The notes: a model not told the origin generated them from the sequence alone. Shown: positions 24,513 through 32,481, numbered from the stretch's first letter. The stretch is DNA of 53,049 nucleotides from Bacteroidales bacterium (GCA_020026275.1 JAHHQQ010000014.1:1-53049), one strand, 5' to 3'. Program-made: numbers and translations.

Positions 24513-25246
24513 AGTACCAGATCCTTTTCATCAAAGACACCGAACCAGTCGGAAAGTTTGGCTTTTGCCTTCTTTTCGACTTCGGGAGTAATATGTCCTT
24601 TCACCAAAGAACAGACAGCGAGAAGCGCACCCAAATCATCAGCGAAACCGATTCCTGGAATAAAATCCGGCAAAAGATCCATTGGCAGGATAAGATAGCC
24701 GAGCGCTCCGAAAATAGCCACCTTGATATTGCCCGGGATACTCTTGTCTGTAGAAACATAATATAGGAGAAGGGCAGAATAAACCACCTTCAGTCCAGCT
24801 TTCTTGGCACATTTTCCCAATTTCCGCCAAAAATCATCTTCCGAATAGTTCTGCTGGTATTTGCTGACATCTATGCTCACCAAACCCAGTCGTTGCTGCC
24901 AACCCAGATAGAATTGCTTTTCTTCCAAGGACTTGACTCCATCTGCGGAAATCACATTCTCTATGAAGCGACTCACACTGTTCAGCAAGGATTTCCGTTC
25001 AAATTCATTATATCCTTCAAGATATCTATTTGTGGCAGCCACCACATCGTCCAGACTCAAATTCTGGGAGAAATACCGATTCATGAGGGCAGGAACATCT
25101 TCCATCAGATCCATCTCATCATTCATATTGTCCAGAAAAGCAGAAATAGCCTCACGCTCTTTTTTGTCCACTTGGCCGTCCGCCTGGGCAAAGAAGATAC
25201 CTGTTTTGGCCATAAGTATCAGTAATTCTTTATTCTTGTTATCCAT
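24509..25246 (-). CDS. TerB-like and DUF1232 (YkvA-type) domain protein
   Basis: 245 residues. The N-terminal half (about 5-125) looks like a helical TerB-like domain (MAKTGIFFAQADGQVDKKER, then FIENVISADGVKSLEEKQF). Residues 150-215 form a DUF1232 domain with the signature LGYLILPMDLLPDFIPGIG followed by FADDLGAL, a membrane-associated hairpin. Its role is unknown; TerB domains are linked to metal binding and tellurite or phage stress. ATG 25246 (MDNKNKELL) is chosen; upstream in-frame codons to 25387 look non-coding (many Arg, Lys and His, no conserved character). It converges with and overlaps the dehydrogenase stop. Confidence 0.72.
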   Translation of the reverse strand: MDNKNKELLILMAKTGIFFAQADGQVDKKEREAISAFLDNMNDEMDLMEDVPALMNRYFSQNLSLDDVVAATNRYLEGYNEFERKSLLNSVSRFIENVISADGVKSLEEKQFYLGWQQRLGLVSIDVSKYQQNYSEDDFWRKLGKCAKKAGLKVVYSALLLYYVSTDKSIPGNIKVAIFGALGYLILPMDLLPDFIPGIGFADDLGALLAVCSLVKGHITPEVEKKAKAKLSDWFGVFDEKDLVL

Positions 25247-25624
25247 ATATGATTCATTTCCTGCCCCGAAAAAGGGGCGTTTCCCGAAAGGTAGCAAATA
25301 ATTTGGAAAACGGCCTCTATGATTCCGCTCCTTTTTCTTCCGGTGACTCTCACTTCCTTGTTTTTCAGGATCATGCGATATTTTCATATAAAATCAGCTC
25401 TTTACTGGGCTGCTTCTTGTTTTTTAGAGCCAACAGGGGAATGCGATTTCTGGTTGGATGTCTGATAAATTTTGTATTTTTATCATGAGAATTTTTGCTC
25501 ATCATCCTGACTTTTACCTTTTTGAACGGTTCGGGGGAACTTTATTTCTTTACGCCGAGATAAAAACTCGACATTTTATCAATCGATTCATTCTAGGGTT
25601 TTCAACTTTTCGAGACATTCCCTA

Positions 25625-25890
25625 AATCAACATGACAATAGCTCTGCCCTATAGACTGGCAAGCATATAATATCCTTAATCTTTTCTGACGTCTTTTGTA
25701 TATAGAAGATAACGATTCTTTATTCTGGAGGAATACTACTGCTGAATAATCATTGAAATCCAGATAGGCATTGACAAATTGAGGCATCCCACCAATAAGC
25801 ATATATGGACGAAAATCTCTCATCATCTCTCATCATCTCTCCATTGACAGCGTCACCCATAGATTTTGTATTGTCGAAAACAGTAAAATG
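25625..25890 (-). pseudogene. Relic of an AAA ATPase with DUF4143-type C-terminus
   Basis: Two frames together give KSMGDAVNGEMMRD, FRPYMLIGGMPQFVNAYLDFNDYSAV and, after another shift, RIKNRYLLYTKDVRKD, which resemble consecutive segments of bacterial AAA ATPases with DUF4143. The first shift is caused by an exact 10-bp tandem duplication (GATGATGAGA twice, near 25820-25840). No Walker motif or start is present, and stops follow on both sides. It is a decayed fragment, probably from a once mobile or accessory gene. Confidence 0.6.
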
Positions 25891-26060
25891 TTTCCAATTA
25901 TTTATGTCGTATTATGGATTTTGTTTATTCGCAAATCTTGTTTAGATACCGGTTGGTCAAGGCAGTGTTTACGCATCCATGGCATATAAATGAGCAGGAT
26001 CGAGGAAAAACATTTAGATGGGAACGAATTCTACTCTATTGAGAGACGGTTGGGGCCGAA

Positions 26061-26097
26061 AAAGAAAAAAGAAGACTGTATCGCGACAATCTTCTTT
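26061..26097 (-). terminator. Terminator of tRNA-Phe copy 1
   Basis: On the minus strand a nine-pair stem (GAAGA-TGT / ACA-TCTTC with one mismatch) with loop ATCGCG sense equivalent, followed by a T-rich run. It starts a few bases after the tRNA 3' end. Confidence 0.75.
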
Positions 26098-26100
26098 CTG

Positions 26101-26173
26101 TGGTGCCACCGAGAATCGAACTAGGGACACAAGGATTTTCAGTCCTTTGCTCTACCAACTGAGCTATGGCACC
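26101..26173 (-). tRNA. tRNA-Phe (anticodon GAA), copy 1
   Basis: 73 nt, with the 5' end at 26173. The acceptor stem is GGTGCCA/TGGCACC, the D arm GCTCAGTTGGTAGAGC, the anticodon arm AAGGA-CTGAAAA-TCCTT (anticodon GAA), the T arm CCTAG-TTCGATT-CTCGG, and the discriminator A. CCA is not encoded. The T stem has one T-C mismatch. The sequence is identical to the copy at 27049-27121. Confidence 0.96.
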
Positions 26174-26211
26174 AGATTAATTCTGAATGAGCATTTCCTC
26201 AAACAGGAATG

Positions 26212-26242
26212 CAAATATAGGAAAAATTTCTTCCCTTGCAAA
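26212..26242 (-). promoter_or_regulatory. Promoter of tRNA-Phe copy 1
   Basis: TTTG (26239-26242), 19-base spacer, TATATTTG (26212-26219) on the minus strand. It is a full match to the Bacteroidota sigma pattern, about 33 bases before the mature 5' end. Confidence 0.85.
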
Positions 26243-26340
26243 TCAATCCGGACAGAAAAATACATTTTCTCAAAAAAATCAAGGCAAGAATTCCGGATGT
26301 GCCGCAAAAACAAGGGATTGTCACAGAGACAGGTAAATAA

Positions 26341-26369
26341 AAGAAAAAAGGACCTTGCTCAGGACCTTT
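26341..26369 (-). terminator. Terminator of the 24-codon ORF transcript
   Basis: On the minus strand AAAGG-T-CCT, loop GAGCA, AGG-T-CCTTT, followed by TTTTTTCTTTT. It is 37 bases beyond the stop codon of the small ORF and would end a transcript of about 140 nt. Confidence 0.8.
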
Positions 26370-26405
26370 TCACTTCGTAAATCTTGACGCTTCACGCGCG
26401 AATAT

Positions 26406-26480
26406 TTACACTAACCACATAATTAATAACACTAAAACTAATAACCAATAGAGATTGATGTAGAAGAACTCTATCATCAT
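26406..26480 (-). CDS. 24-residue predicted single-span membrane peptide
   Basis: A 24-codon frame with a double start (ATG ATG at 26480-26475) encodes a peptide beginning MMIEFFYINLYW and continuing almost entirely with Leu, Val, Ile, Met and Trp to LIMWLV. One membrane span is the only reasonable fold. It has its own textbook promoter (26489-26520) and terminator (26341-26369). The -7 box ends nine bases before the first ATG, so the mRNA would be nearly leaderless. It is not a known family to me. Possible roles are a small regulatory membrane protein or a type I toxin; alternatively the transcript is a non-coding RNA and the frame is chance. Confidence 0.5.
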   Translation of the reverse strand: MMIEFFYINLYWLLVLVLLIMWLV

Positions 26481-26488
26481 CTCGATTG

Positions 26489-26520
26489 CAAAGATAGCTC
26501 TTTTCTAATTGCCTGCAAAA
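26489..26520 (-). promoter_or_regulatory. Promoter of the 24-codon ORF
   Basis: TTTTG (26516-26520), 19-base spacer, TATCTTTG (26489-26496) on the minus strand. The stretch TATCTTTGCAATC is also found in the promoter of tRNA-Phe copy 2, suggesting similarly strong constitutive activity. Confidence 0.85.
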
Positions 26521-26880
26521 AATCTCAACATTATTTTAGAAAATTTTCAAATTGTTTTCAATAGATAATTCCAATATATTAATATTCAAGCAGTTGCAAA
26601 TATATAAAATTATAAGAAACAACTGTAAAATCCGGTTTGTTTTCTAATAAAACGTTTAACGGGTGCATTGTATTGCACATAAAACGTTTAATCGACAATA
26701 AATGATTTCAAATTGAAATATAAAACGTATAAAATAATGACATTTTAGACTTCTTCAGACTGTTAAAATATTTTAAATTATTGACTGACAAATAAATATA
26801 TTTAAACTTATCCGACAAATGCAATACGTGACAATTTATAAGTCTCCTTAATTTGACAGTCCTTTTATTTTAATTAACAC
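26521..26880. other. AT-rich intergenic stretch with operator-like palindromes
   Basis: No gene is visible. The stretch is strongly AT-rich and holds ATAAAACGTTTAA at 26647-26659 and 26679-26691, and a variant ATAAAACGTATAA at 26720-26732. The start-to-start distances, 32 and 41 bases, are close to three and four helical turns. Between the first two is an inverted repeat, GTGCA-TTGTAT-TGCAC. No array of DnaA boxes is present. Confidence 0.5.
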
Positions 26881-26887
26881 ATAATCC

Positions 26888-27013
26888 ATGCCAAAATTCA
26901 TCTATTTTGAAGAGGGCAATGCAACTTGTGTCAGTTTCCTCGATTCGGAACTTTCTGCAGAAACACAACAGATGAATATGACGATCCAAGTACGAAGGAC
27001 GACATATATATGA
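26888..27013 (+). CDS. Possible small protein, 41 residues
   Basis: ATG 26888 opens a 41-codon frame beginning MPKFIYFEEGNATCVSF and ending RRTTYI. Its composition is protein-like, but I see no promoter box, ribosome site or family match. It ends against the terminator of tRNA-Phe copy 2. It may be real, a relic, or chance. Confidence 0.2.
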   Translation: MPKFIYFEEGNATCVSFLDSELSAETQQMNMTIQVRRTTYI

Positions 27014-27045
27014 AAAAAGAAGATTGCGGCAATGCAATCTTCTTT
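27011..27045 (-). terminator. Terminator of tRNA-Phe copy 2
   Basis: AGAAGATTGC (27018-27027) and GCAATCTTCT (27034-27043) are perfect arms with a six-base loop; the minus strand continues into TTTTTT. Confidence 0.88.
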
Positions 27046-27048
27046 CTG

Positions 27049-27121
27049 TGGTGCCACCGAGAATCGAACTAGGGACACAAGGATTTTCAGTCCTTTGCTC
27101 TACCAACTGAGCTATGGCACC
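27049..27121 (-). tRNA. tRNA-Phe (anticodon GAA), copy 2
   Basis: Identical 73-nt sequence to copy 1, including the T-stem mismatch and absence of encoded CCA. The 5' end is at 27121. It has its own promoter and terminator, both different from those of copy 1. Confidence 0.96.
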
Positions 27122-27165
27122 AATTTGGTATTTCCACAAGAGAATTGTTTTCTCAAACGGGATTG

Positions 27166-27196
27166 CAAAGATAGGTAAATTTTTTCCCATTCCAAA
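27166..27196 (-). promoter_or_regulatory. Promoter of tRNA-Phe copy 2
   Basis: TTTG (27193-27196), 19-base spacer, TATCTTTG (27166-27173) on the minus strand. Confidence 0.87.
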
Positions 27197-27217
27197 CTTT
27201 TTTGAGATATTTTTTGA

Positions 27218-27225
27218 TAAATTTG
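27218..27225 (+). promoter_or_regulatory. -7 element for priA
   Basis: TAAATTTG lies seven bases before ATG 27232. If used, the priA mRNA would be almost leaderless. No TTG at the expected spacing. Confidence 0.35.
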
Positions 27226-27231
27226 CAATTC

Positions 27232-29577
27232 ATGGATGACAAGATTTTCATACAGGTTATCCTGCCTCTCAAATTGGATTGGATGCCTTTCTACTCGGCA
27301 AGTCGTGAACTTGTTGAGAAAGAATACCTTATCCATCCGGAGCTGTTCTGCACCTCCGAACCGGGCGCAACGACTGGGGTCTTCCCCCACATGAACATTT
27401 CCCTGAAAAGGGGGACTCGGGTCAAGGTCTCTTTTGCGCGTCATTCCTACATAGGGGTAGTGGCAAATGGCGACACTCCCCGTCCGGAACAGATCAAAAG
27501 GATTCTGGACATTGAGGAGATCGAAACAGACCTCATGCCCATCACCGAAGAGGAGCTGAAATTGTGGGAGTTCCTGTCTTCCTATTACCTATGCAGCATC
27601 GGGGAGGTTTACAAGACAGCTTATCCTGGAATCAAGATCAAGCAAGAGCAGATTGCCGCCCGGATGCAGGAAAGGGAGCAGGAAAGAATGGAAAAGGCCG
27701 TGCAGCTGCTCGGTCGCAAGCTGGCCAGGCTAGAAGAGCGGATTCTACGTCGGCAGGAGGCGTTGGCCGTGGCCAAGAAAGAGAGGCGGATTGCTCTGTT
27801 GGAGCAGGAAATCAAGGATCTGGAGGAACAGGCGGCACGCCTTCGGGCAGAAAAAGAGCTGGGATCAGGCATTGCACCGGCGGTTGCCCGGACTTCGTCT
27901 CCGGAAGAGCAGCTGGACCTGAAGCTGTCCCCTGCCCAGAGCCAGGCCTGTACCCAGATTGAAGAAGCTTTCCAACAACACCGGATTGTTCTCCTGAACG
28001 GAGTGACCGGTTCCGGCAAGACGGAAATCTACATTCGCCTGGCAGCGGAATGTCTGCGTCAAGGGAAGAATGTCCTCTATCTGGTACCGGAAATTCTGAT
28101 GGGCAACCAGCTGGCCTATCGTCTGCGCGAAGCGTTCGGCGACAAGCTGCTCAGCTTCAACTCCAGCCAAACGACGGCAGAGCGTTACCGCATCGCCGAA
28201 AGGCTCCAGACTGGAGAGGGCTACATTGTCATGGGCACCCGTTCTGCCATCTTCCTGCCGCACCGTCAATTGGGGCTCATCATCGTGGACGAAGAGCACG
28301 ATTCCTCCTACAAGCAGCAGGACAGCAATCCGAGATACAACGGAAGGGACGTCGCCGTGGTCATGGCCGGCATTTTCCACAGCCATATCATCCTGGGCAG
28401 CGCCACTCCATCACTGGAATCGCTCTACAACTGTGAGAAAGGCAGATACACTGAAGTCTATCTGGCCGAAAAATACTACGAGGCTGACAGTGCGGAAGTC
28501 ACCATCATCGACACGCTGGCAGAGCGGAAGAAACGAGGCATGAAGGGCCTCTTCTCTTTCAAGCTGATCGAGCAGATCCGCCAGACCCTGACCGCTGGGG
28601 AACAAGTGGTCATCCTGCGTTCCAGAAGAGCCTATTCCCCTATTGTCCAATGCGAACAATGTGGGAATATCCCTCACTGCCCGCATTGCAATGTCACCTT
28701 GAGTTATCATAAGGCAACCGGACGGCTACTTTGTCACCACTGTGGCTATTCTCAGGCATACAACGGCAGATGCACCCTTTGCAACGGGCGTCTGACACCG
28801 ATGGGCAGCGGTACGCAGAAAGTGGAAGAAGAGGTTCGGACCCTGTTCCCTGAGGCTTCCGTCGCCCGACTGGACAGCGATACAGTTTCTTCCAAAGCCT
28901 ACCTCTCCAGGACCATCCAATCTTTCTATGAAGGCAGGACAGACATTCTGATCGGGACTCAGATTGTCGCAAAAGGACTGGATTTCCCGAATCTCAGTCT
29001 GGTTGTCATGCTTCAGGCAGATGCCATGTTGGGGATTGAAGATTTCAGGGCTGACGAACGGGCATTGCAGTTGCTGGAACAATTCCGAGGAAGATGCGCC
29101 CGAAGAAACCGGAAAGGCCGTTTCATCATCCAGACTTCCCAGCCGGGCCATCCTGTCTATCAGCAGATTATGGGAAAGAACGATGGTGAACACAACATCA
29201 TCGGCACTTTCCTGGAAGAGAGGAAGCTTTTCAATTATCCGCCCTATACACGAACCATCCACCTCATCCTCAAAGACCAGAATGAAGAGAGATTACAGAA
29301 ACTGGCAGACGCGCTCTACATCAATCTATGCAAGACATTCGGCTTGGCGCCAGAAGTTGGCATTGCCGGTGCACAGAATGATTTCATCCAGATTATTCCT
29401 CCTTTCTCTCCCGTCGTGGACAAGGTATCCGACAAGTTTATCCGGCACATCCGCCTCTCGTTCCGCCGAGACAGTTCCCTCTCTGAAAGGAAATCAATGC
29501 TAAAAGCATGTCTCACTCATTTTGAGGAAGATAGGAGATATTCTGCACATATCACGACCGATGTGGATCCCATTTAG
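27232..29577 (+). CDS. priA: Primosomal replication restart helicase PriA
   Basis: 781 residues. The N-terminal DNA-binding domain is followed by a long charged coiled-coil stretch (about 140-225, rich in Arg, Glu, Lys). Helicase motifs are NGVTGSGKTEIYIRLA (Walker A), IVDEEHDSSYKQQ (DEEH), ILGSATPSLES, and late TQIVAKGLDFPN. The zinc-binding insert has the eight cysteines CEQCGNIPHCPHC and CHHCGYS...CTLCNG. PriA reloads the replisome at stalled forks. The first ATG after the -7 box is used; an upstream TTG frame would overlap the promoter. The coiled-coil insertion makes it longer than the E. coli protein (732). Confidence 0.96.
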   Translation: MDDKIFIQVILPLKLDWMPFYSASRELVEKEYLIHPELFCTSEPGATTGVFPHMNISLKRGTRVKVSFARHSYIGVVANGDTPRPEQIKRILDIEEIETDLMPITEEELKLWEFLSSYYLCSIGEVYKTAYPGIKIKQEQIAARMQEREQERMEKAVQLLGRKLARLEERILRRQEALAVAKKERRIALLEQEIKDLEEQAARLRAEKELGSGIAPAVARTSSPEEQLDLKLSPAQSQACTQIEEAFQQHRIVLLNGVTGSGKTEIYIRLAAECLRQGKNVLYLVPEILMGNQLAYRLREAFGDKLLSFNSSQTTAERYRIAERLQTGEGYIVMGTRSAIFLPHRQLGLIIVDEEHDSSYKQQDSNPRYNGRDVAVVMAGIFHSHIILGSATPSLESLYNCEKGRYTEVYLAEKYYEADSAEVTIIDTLAERKKRGMKGLFSFKLIEQIRQTLTAGEQVVILRSRRAYSPIVQCEQCGNIPHCPHCNVTLSYHKATGRLLCHHCGYSQAYNGRCTLCNGRLTPMGSGTQKVEEEVRTLFPEASVARLDSDTVSSKAYLSRTIQSFYEGRTDILIGTQIVAKGLDFPNLSLVVMLQADAMLGIEDFRADERALQLLEQFRGRCARRNRKGRFIIQTSQPGHPVYQQIMGKNDGEHNIIGTFLEERKLFNYPPYTRTIHLILKDQNEERLQKLADALYINLCKTFGLAPEVGIAGAQNDFIQIIPPFSPVVDKVSDKFIRHIRLSFRRDSSLSERKSMLKACLTHFEEDRRYSAHITTDVDPI

Positions 29578-29594
29578 AAAAAAGATTGCCCGCC

Positions 29595-29612
29595 GTGGAA
29601 CAAATGTTCCAC
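29595..29612. promoter_or_regulatory. Divergent parS-like half-sites between priA and parA
   Basis: GTGGAACA-AA-TGTTCCAC consists of the two halves of a canonical parS (TGTTCCAC-GTGGAACA) in swapped order. It could form a short hairpin after priA or serve as a ParB site. ATGGTGGATAAC follows, close to a DnaA box. Confidence 0.4.
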
Positions 29613-29662
29613 ATGGTGGATAACTTCTTGTGGAATCACCTGCGACAATTCAAAATTATTGT

Positions 29663-29670
29663 TACATTTG
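29663..29670 (+). promoter_or_regulatory. -7 element for the parAB operon
   Basis: TACATTTG, 44 bases before ATG 29715. A small inverted repeat CCTGG-AATCCA-CCAGG lies in the predicted leader (29682-29697). Confidence 0.45.
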
Positions 29671-29714
29671 CCAAATAACGACCTGGAATCCACCAGGATA
29701 AAACTGACATGTTT

Positions 29715-30488
29715 ATGGGAAAAGTAATAGCCATTTCGAATCAGAAGGGTGGAGTTGGAAAAACCACTACCGCCATCAATCTTGCCGCTTCTCTTGCTGT
29801 ACTGGAGAAGAAAGTACTGGTAATTGATGCGGATCCGCAGGCCAACACCTCTTCCGGCCTCAACTTTTCTCCAGAAGAAAGTCAGAACAGGACGCTCTAT
29901 GAAATCATGATTGGAGAACTTGACATCCAGGATGCCCTCATCCAGACAGAAATGGACAATCTGCACTTGATTCCCTCCAACATCAACTTGGTCGGAGCGG
30001 AAATTGAGATGCTGGACACCTCTGAGCGCGAATCTATCCTGAAGAAGGCTCTGGCACCTATCCGAGACCAATACGATTTCATCATCATCGACTGTTCCCC
30101 GTCCCTGGGACTCATCACTGTCAATTCTTTGACAGCAGCAGATTCGGTCATCATTCCGGTGCAGCCAGAATTCTTTGCATTGGAAGGTCTGGGCAAACTT
30201 CTCCAGACCATCCGTATAGTGCAGAACGGTGTCAATCCAGACCTTTCCATCGAAGGCTTCATCATCACAATGTTTGATGGCAGGACCAAGGTGCATGCGC
30301 AAGTGGTCAAGGAACTGCGAGAACATTTTCAAGACATGGTATTCCAGACCATCATACAGAGGAACATCCGCTTGAGCGAAGCTCCTTCTCACGGCAAACC
30401 GATTGTCTTGTATGATGTGATGAGTACAGGCACCAACAACTATCTGAGCCTTGCCAAAGAAGTGCTGGAAAAGAACGGGATGGCATAA
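29715..30488 (+). CDS. parA: Chromosome partitioning ATPase ParA/Soj
   Basis: 257 residues. The deviant Walker A motif is NQKGGVGKTTTAINLAA (9-25), Walker A' lies in VLVIDADPQANTSSGL, and Walker B is FIIIDCSPSLGLIT. It lacks an N-terminal helix-turn-helix, so it is the short chromosomal type that works with ParB to segregate origins. ATG 29715 (MGKVIAISNQKGG) is preferred; ATG 29709 adds only Met-Phe. It is followed by parB after 60 bases. Confidence 0.96.
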   Translation: MGKVIAISNQKGGVGKTTTAINLAASLAVLEKKVLVIDADPQANTSSGLNFSPEESQNRTLYEIMIGELDIQDALIQTEMDNLHLIPSNINLVGAEIEMLDTSERESILKKALAPIRDQYDFIIIDCSPSLGLITVNSLTAADSVIIPVQPEFFALEGLGKLLQTIRIVQNGVNPDLSIEGFIITMFDGRTKVHAQVVKELREHFQDMVFQTIIQRNIRLSEAPSHGKPIVLYDVMSTGTNNYLSLAKEVLEKNGMA

Positions 30489-30548
30489 ACAGATGTGGCA
30501 TGAGCGGAAACACCTGCAAACTGATTGAAATTTAGACTGACAATATAT

Positions 30549-31478
30549 ATGAGCAAAACACAAAGAGACGTATTGGGAAACGGAATAAAGGCCTTGTTCG
30601 GAGATGTCAATGTAGACGATCTGCGCAAGAAACCTGTAGGATACATCAACAAGGAAATCGTGGGCACAAAAGAAAGCCAGGACACTTCTGACATCCTGCG
30701 CATTCCGATGGACATGATTGAGCCGAATCCTTTCCAGCCCAGGATGTCATTTGATCAGGATGCCCTCAACGAATTAGCAGATTCCATCCGCAGTTTTGGT
30801 CTCATCCAGCCTATTACTGTCAGAAAAAAGAGCGAGAACAAATACCAGATCATCAGTGGAGAAAGACGTTACCGTGCCTGCAGGCTGGCCGGAATGGACA
30901 TGATTCCTGCCTATATCCGGGATGCCAACGATCAGGGCATGCTGGAGATGGCCATTGTCGAGAACATCCAGCGTGAGAATCTGGACCCGATTGAGGTGGC
31001 GATGAGCTATCAGCGCCTGATTGAGGAGTGCAGTCTCACTCAAGAAAAAATGGCGGAGAGAGTGGGAAAGAAGCGCGCTTCCGTCACCAACTACCTCCGG
31101 CTGCTCAAATTGCCTGCAAAAGTGCAGCATGACTTGAAAGTCGGTCTGCTCAGTGTAGGGCATGCAAAAGTTCTGCTGAGTCTTGACAACCAGGACCTTC
31201 AGGACGAACTGTGCGACCTCGTCATCAAGAATGACCTTTCTGTTCGTCAGTTGGAAGAAAAAATCCACAAACTGAATGACACGGCAAAGGAAAAGAAACA
31301 AAAAGAACAGACTCTTCCAGACCATTACTACAAAGTATTGGAGCATATGGGGAAATTTTTCACCAACGACATCAGTCTGAAGCGGAACAACAATGGAAAA
31401 GGCTCCATGACCATCCATTTCGAATCTGATGAAGAAATCGAAAAATTCCTGAATGCCCTGGAAGAAGCCAACTTATAA
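30549..31478 (+). CDS. parB: Chromosome partitioning protein ParB/Spo0J
   Basis: 309 residues. The N-terminal MSKTQRDVLGNGIKALFGD resembles the ParA-stimulating peptide (LGRGLxALF). The CTP-binding ParB/Srx domain has QPITVRKK, ISGERRYRACRLAG and VENIQRENLDPIEVAMSYQ. The helix-turn-helix domain has LTQEKMAERVGKKRASVTNYLRLL and LLSVGHAKVLLSL, and a C-terminal dimerisation domain follows. It binds parS and loads condensin. The start is ATG 30549; a TTG at 30525 would add eight residues. Confidence 0.96.
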   Translation: MSKTQRDVLGNGIKALFGDVNVDDLRKKPVGYINKEIVGTKESQDTSDILRIPMDMIEPNPFQPRMSFDQDALNELADSIRSFGLIQPITVRKKSENKYQIISGERRYRACRLAGMDMIPAYIRDANDQGMLEMAIVENIQRENLDPIEVAMSYQRLIEECSLTQEKMAERVGKKRASVTNYLRLLKLPAKVQHDLKVGLLSVGHAKVLLSLDNQDLQDELCDLVIKNDLSVRQLEEKIHKLNDTAKEKKQKEQTLPDHYYKVLEHMGKFFTNDISLKRNNNGKGSMTIHFESDEEIEKFLNALEEANL

Positions 31479-31518
31479 GTTCCGGCATATTCCAAGCCCT
31501 AACAGCAACTGATTAAAA

Positions 31519-32481
31519 ATGGATAGAATTCTATCGAAAATATTTTCCTGGACTCTCTTGTTCCTTTGCATGACGACCTTCGCCCCCGATGCACAGGCAC
31601 AGTTCAAAGACAAGGCGTTCAAGCAGAACTATAACAATCCCGCCGACACTACCCAGAAGGACAGTGCCGACGTTGTGTTTACATTCAAAGACTATTTCGG
31701 AGGACTTGCCCACAAGCACGAATCCAAAATCGGTGTCGTAGCAGCCGGTTCCGCCATCTTCATCGGAGGAGAACAGATCTACAACCGGCAATATTGGAAA
31801 TTGCCCATAATCTACGGTTCTTTGGCAGCAACCGCAGGTTGCGGCATCGCTTACCGTGTCAAATGGAAACAGACAGGAAACAAACATTTCCAACATGTGA
31901 GCAACTGGTGTTTTGCGGGTACAGGACTTGCCTATTGGCTGACTATGCTGGACGGTGTAGTCAACTACAAGAAAGATGACTACCCCAACCCTGGCAAGGC
32001 AACCCTCTATTCCATCCTGCTTCCAGGATTGGGACAGGCCTACAACAAGGAGTACTGGAAAATCCCAATCTACTACTCCGGCTTGCTCGGTTCAGCCTTC
32101 TTTCTGGAGAACAACAACACCAACTACTTGAGATTCAAAAGGATACATAATGAAGCAACCACCGACCCCAATTATGACGGCCCCATCTCGGCAGACAGAG
32201 CCTTGTACTACAGGAACGTCTATAGAAGATATCGAGATTACTCCATCGTAGCATTGGTCGGATTCTATTTGCTTCAGGTCATTGACGCCAATGTCTTTGC
32301 CTACATGCAGAATTTTGAGCTGACGGACAACATTGCCATGAACATAGGTCCGGCAGTCATCACAGACGAGGTGCAGACTGCCACGACCACCCCCCACAAT
32401 TATGCCCTCCACACTTCCACTTCTTCCATCCCAGGATCAGGAATGAACGGACTCGGGCTCCGAATAAGATTTACTTTCTAG
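31519..32481 (+). CDS. DUF5683 family exported protein
   Basis: 320 residues with a signal peptide (ending DAQAQ). Residues 150-260 carry the DUF5683 signature KATLYSILLPGLGQAYNKEYWKIPIYYSG with following hydrophobic segments; a related half-repeat occurs earlier (IYNRQYWKLPIIYGS), so the region may be an internal duplication. Several membrane spans are likely. Function unknown. In Bacteroidales the gene is regularly found between parB and a LysM transglycosylase gene, as here, which suggests a link with cell-envelope growth or division. Confidence 0.85.
   Translation: MDRILSKIFSWTLLFLCMTTFAPDAQAQFKDKAFKQNYNNPADTTQKDSADVVFTFKDYFGGLAHKHESKIGVVAAGSAIFIGGEQIYNRQYWKLPIIYGSLAATAGCGIAYRVKWKQTGNKHFQHVSNWCFAGTGLAYWLTMLDGVVNYKKDDYPNPGKATLYSILLPGLGQAYNKEYWKIPIYYSGLLGSAFFLENNNTNYLRFKRIHNEATTDPNYDGPISADRALYYRNVYRRYRDYSIVALVGFYLLQVIDANVFAYMQNFELTDNIAMNIGPAVITDEVQTATTTPHNYALHTSTSSIPGSGMNGLGLRIRFTF

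Noticed and set aside
25485..25625. 46-codon plus-strand ORF starting MRIFAHHPDFY
   Set aside because: It overlaps the edge of the ATPase relic, has no promoter box or known pattern, and its length is expected by chance in this AT-rich stretch.
26521..26880. Chromosomal replication origin
   Set aside because: AT-rich but without an array of DnaA boxes (only one poor match, TTATCCGACA) and without dnaA or rnpA/gidA neighbours.
26870..27190. 106-codon minus-strand ORF covering tRNA-Phe copy 2
   Set aside because: Its middle part (IAQLVEQRTENPCVPSS-like) is the usual translation artefact of a tRNA gene; promoter, tRNA and terminator explain the region.
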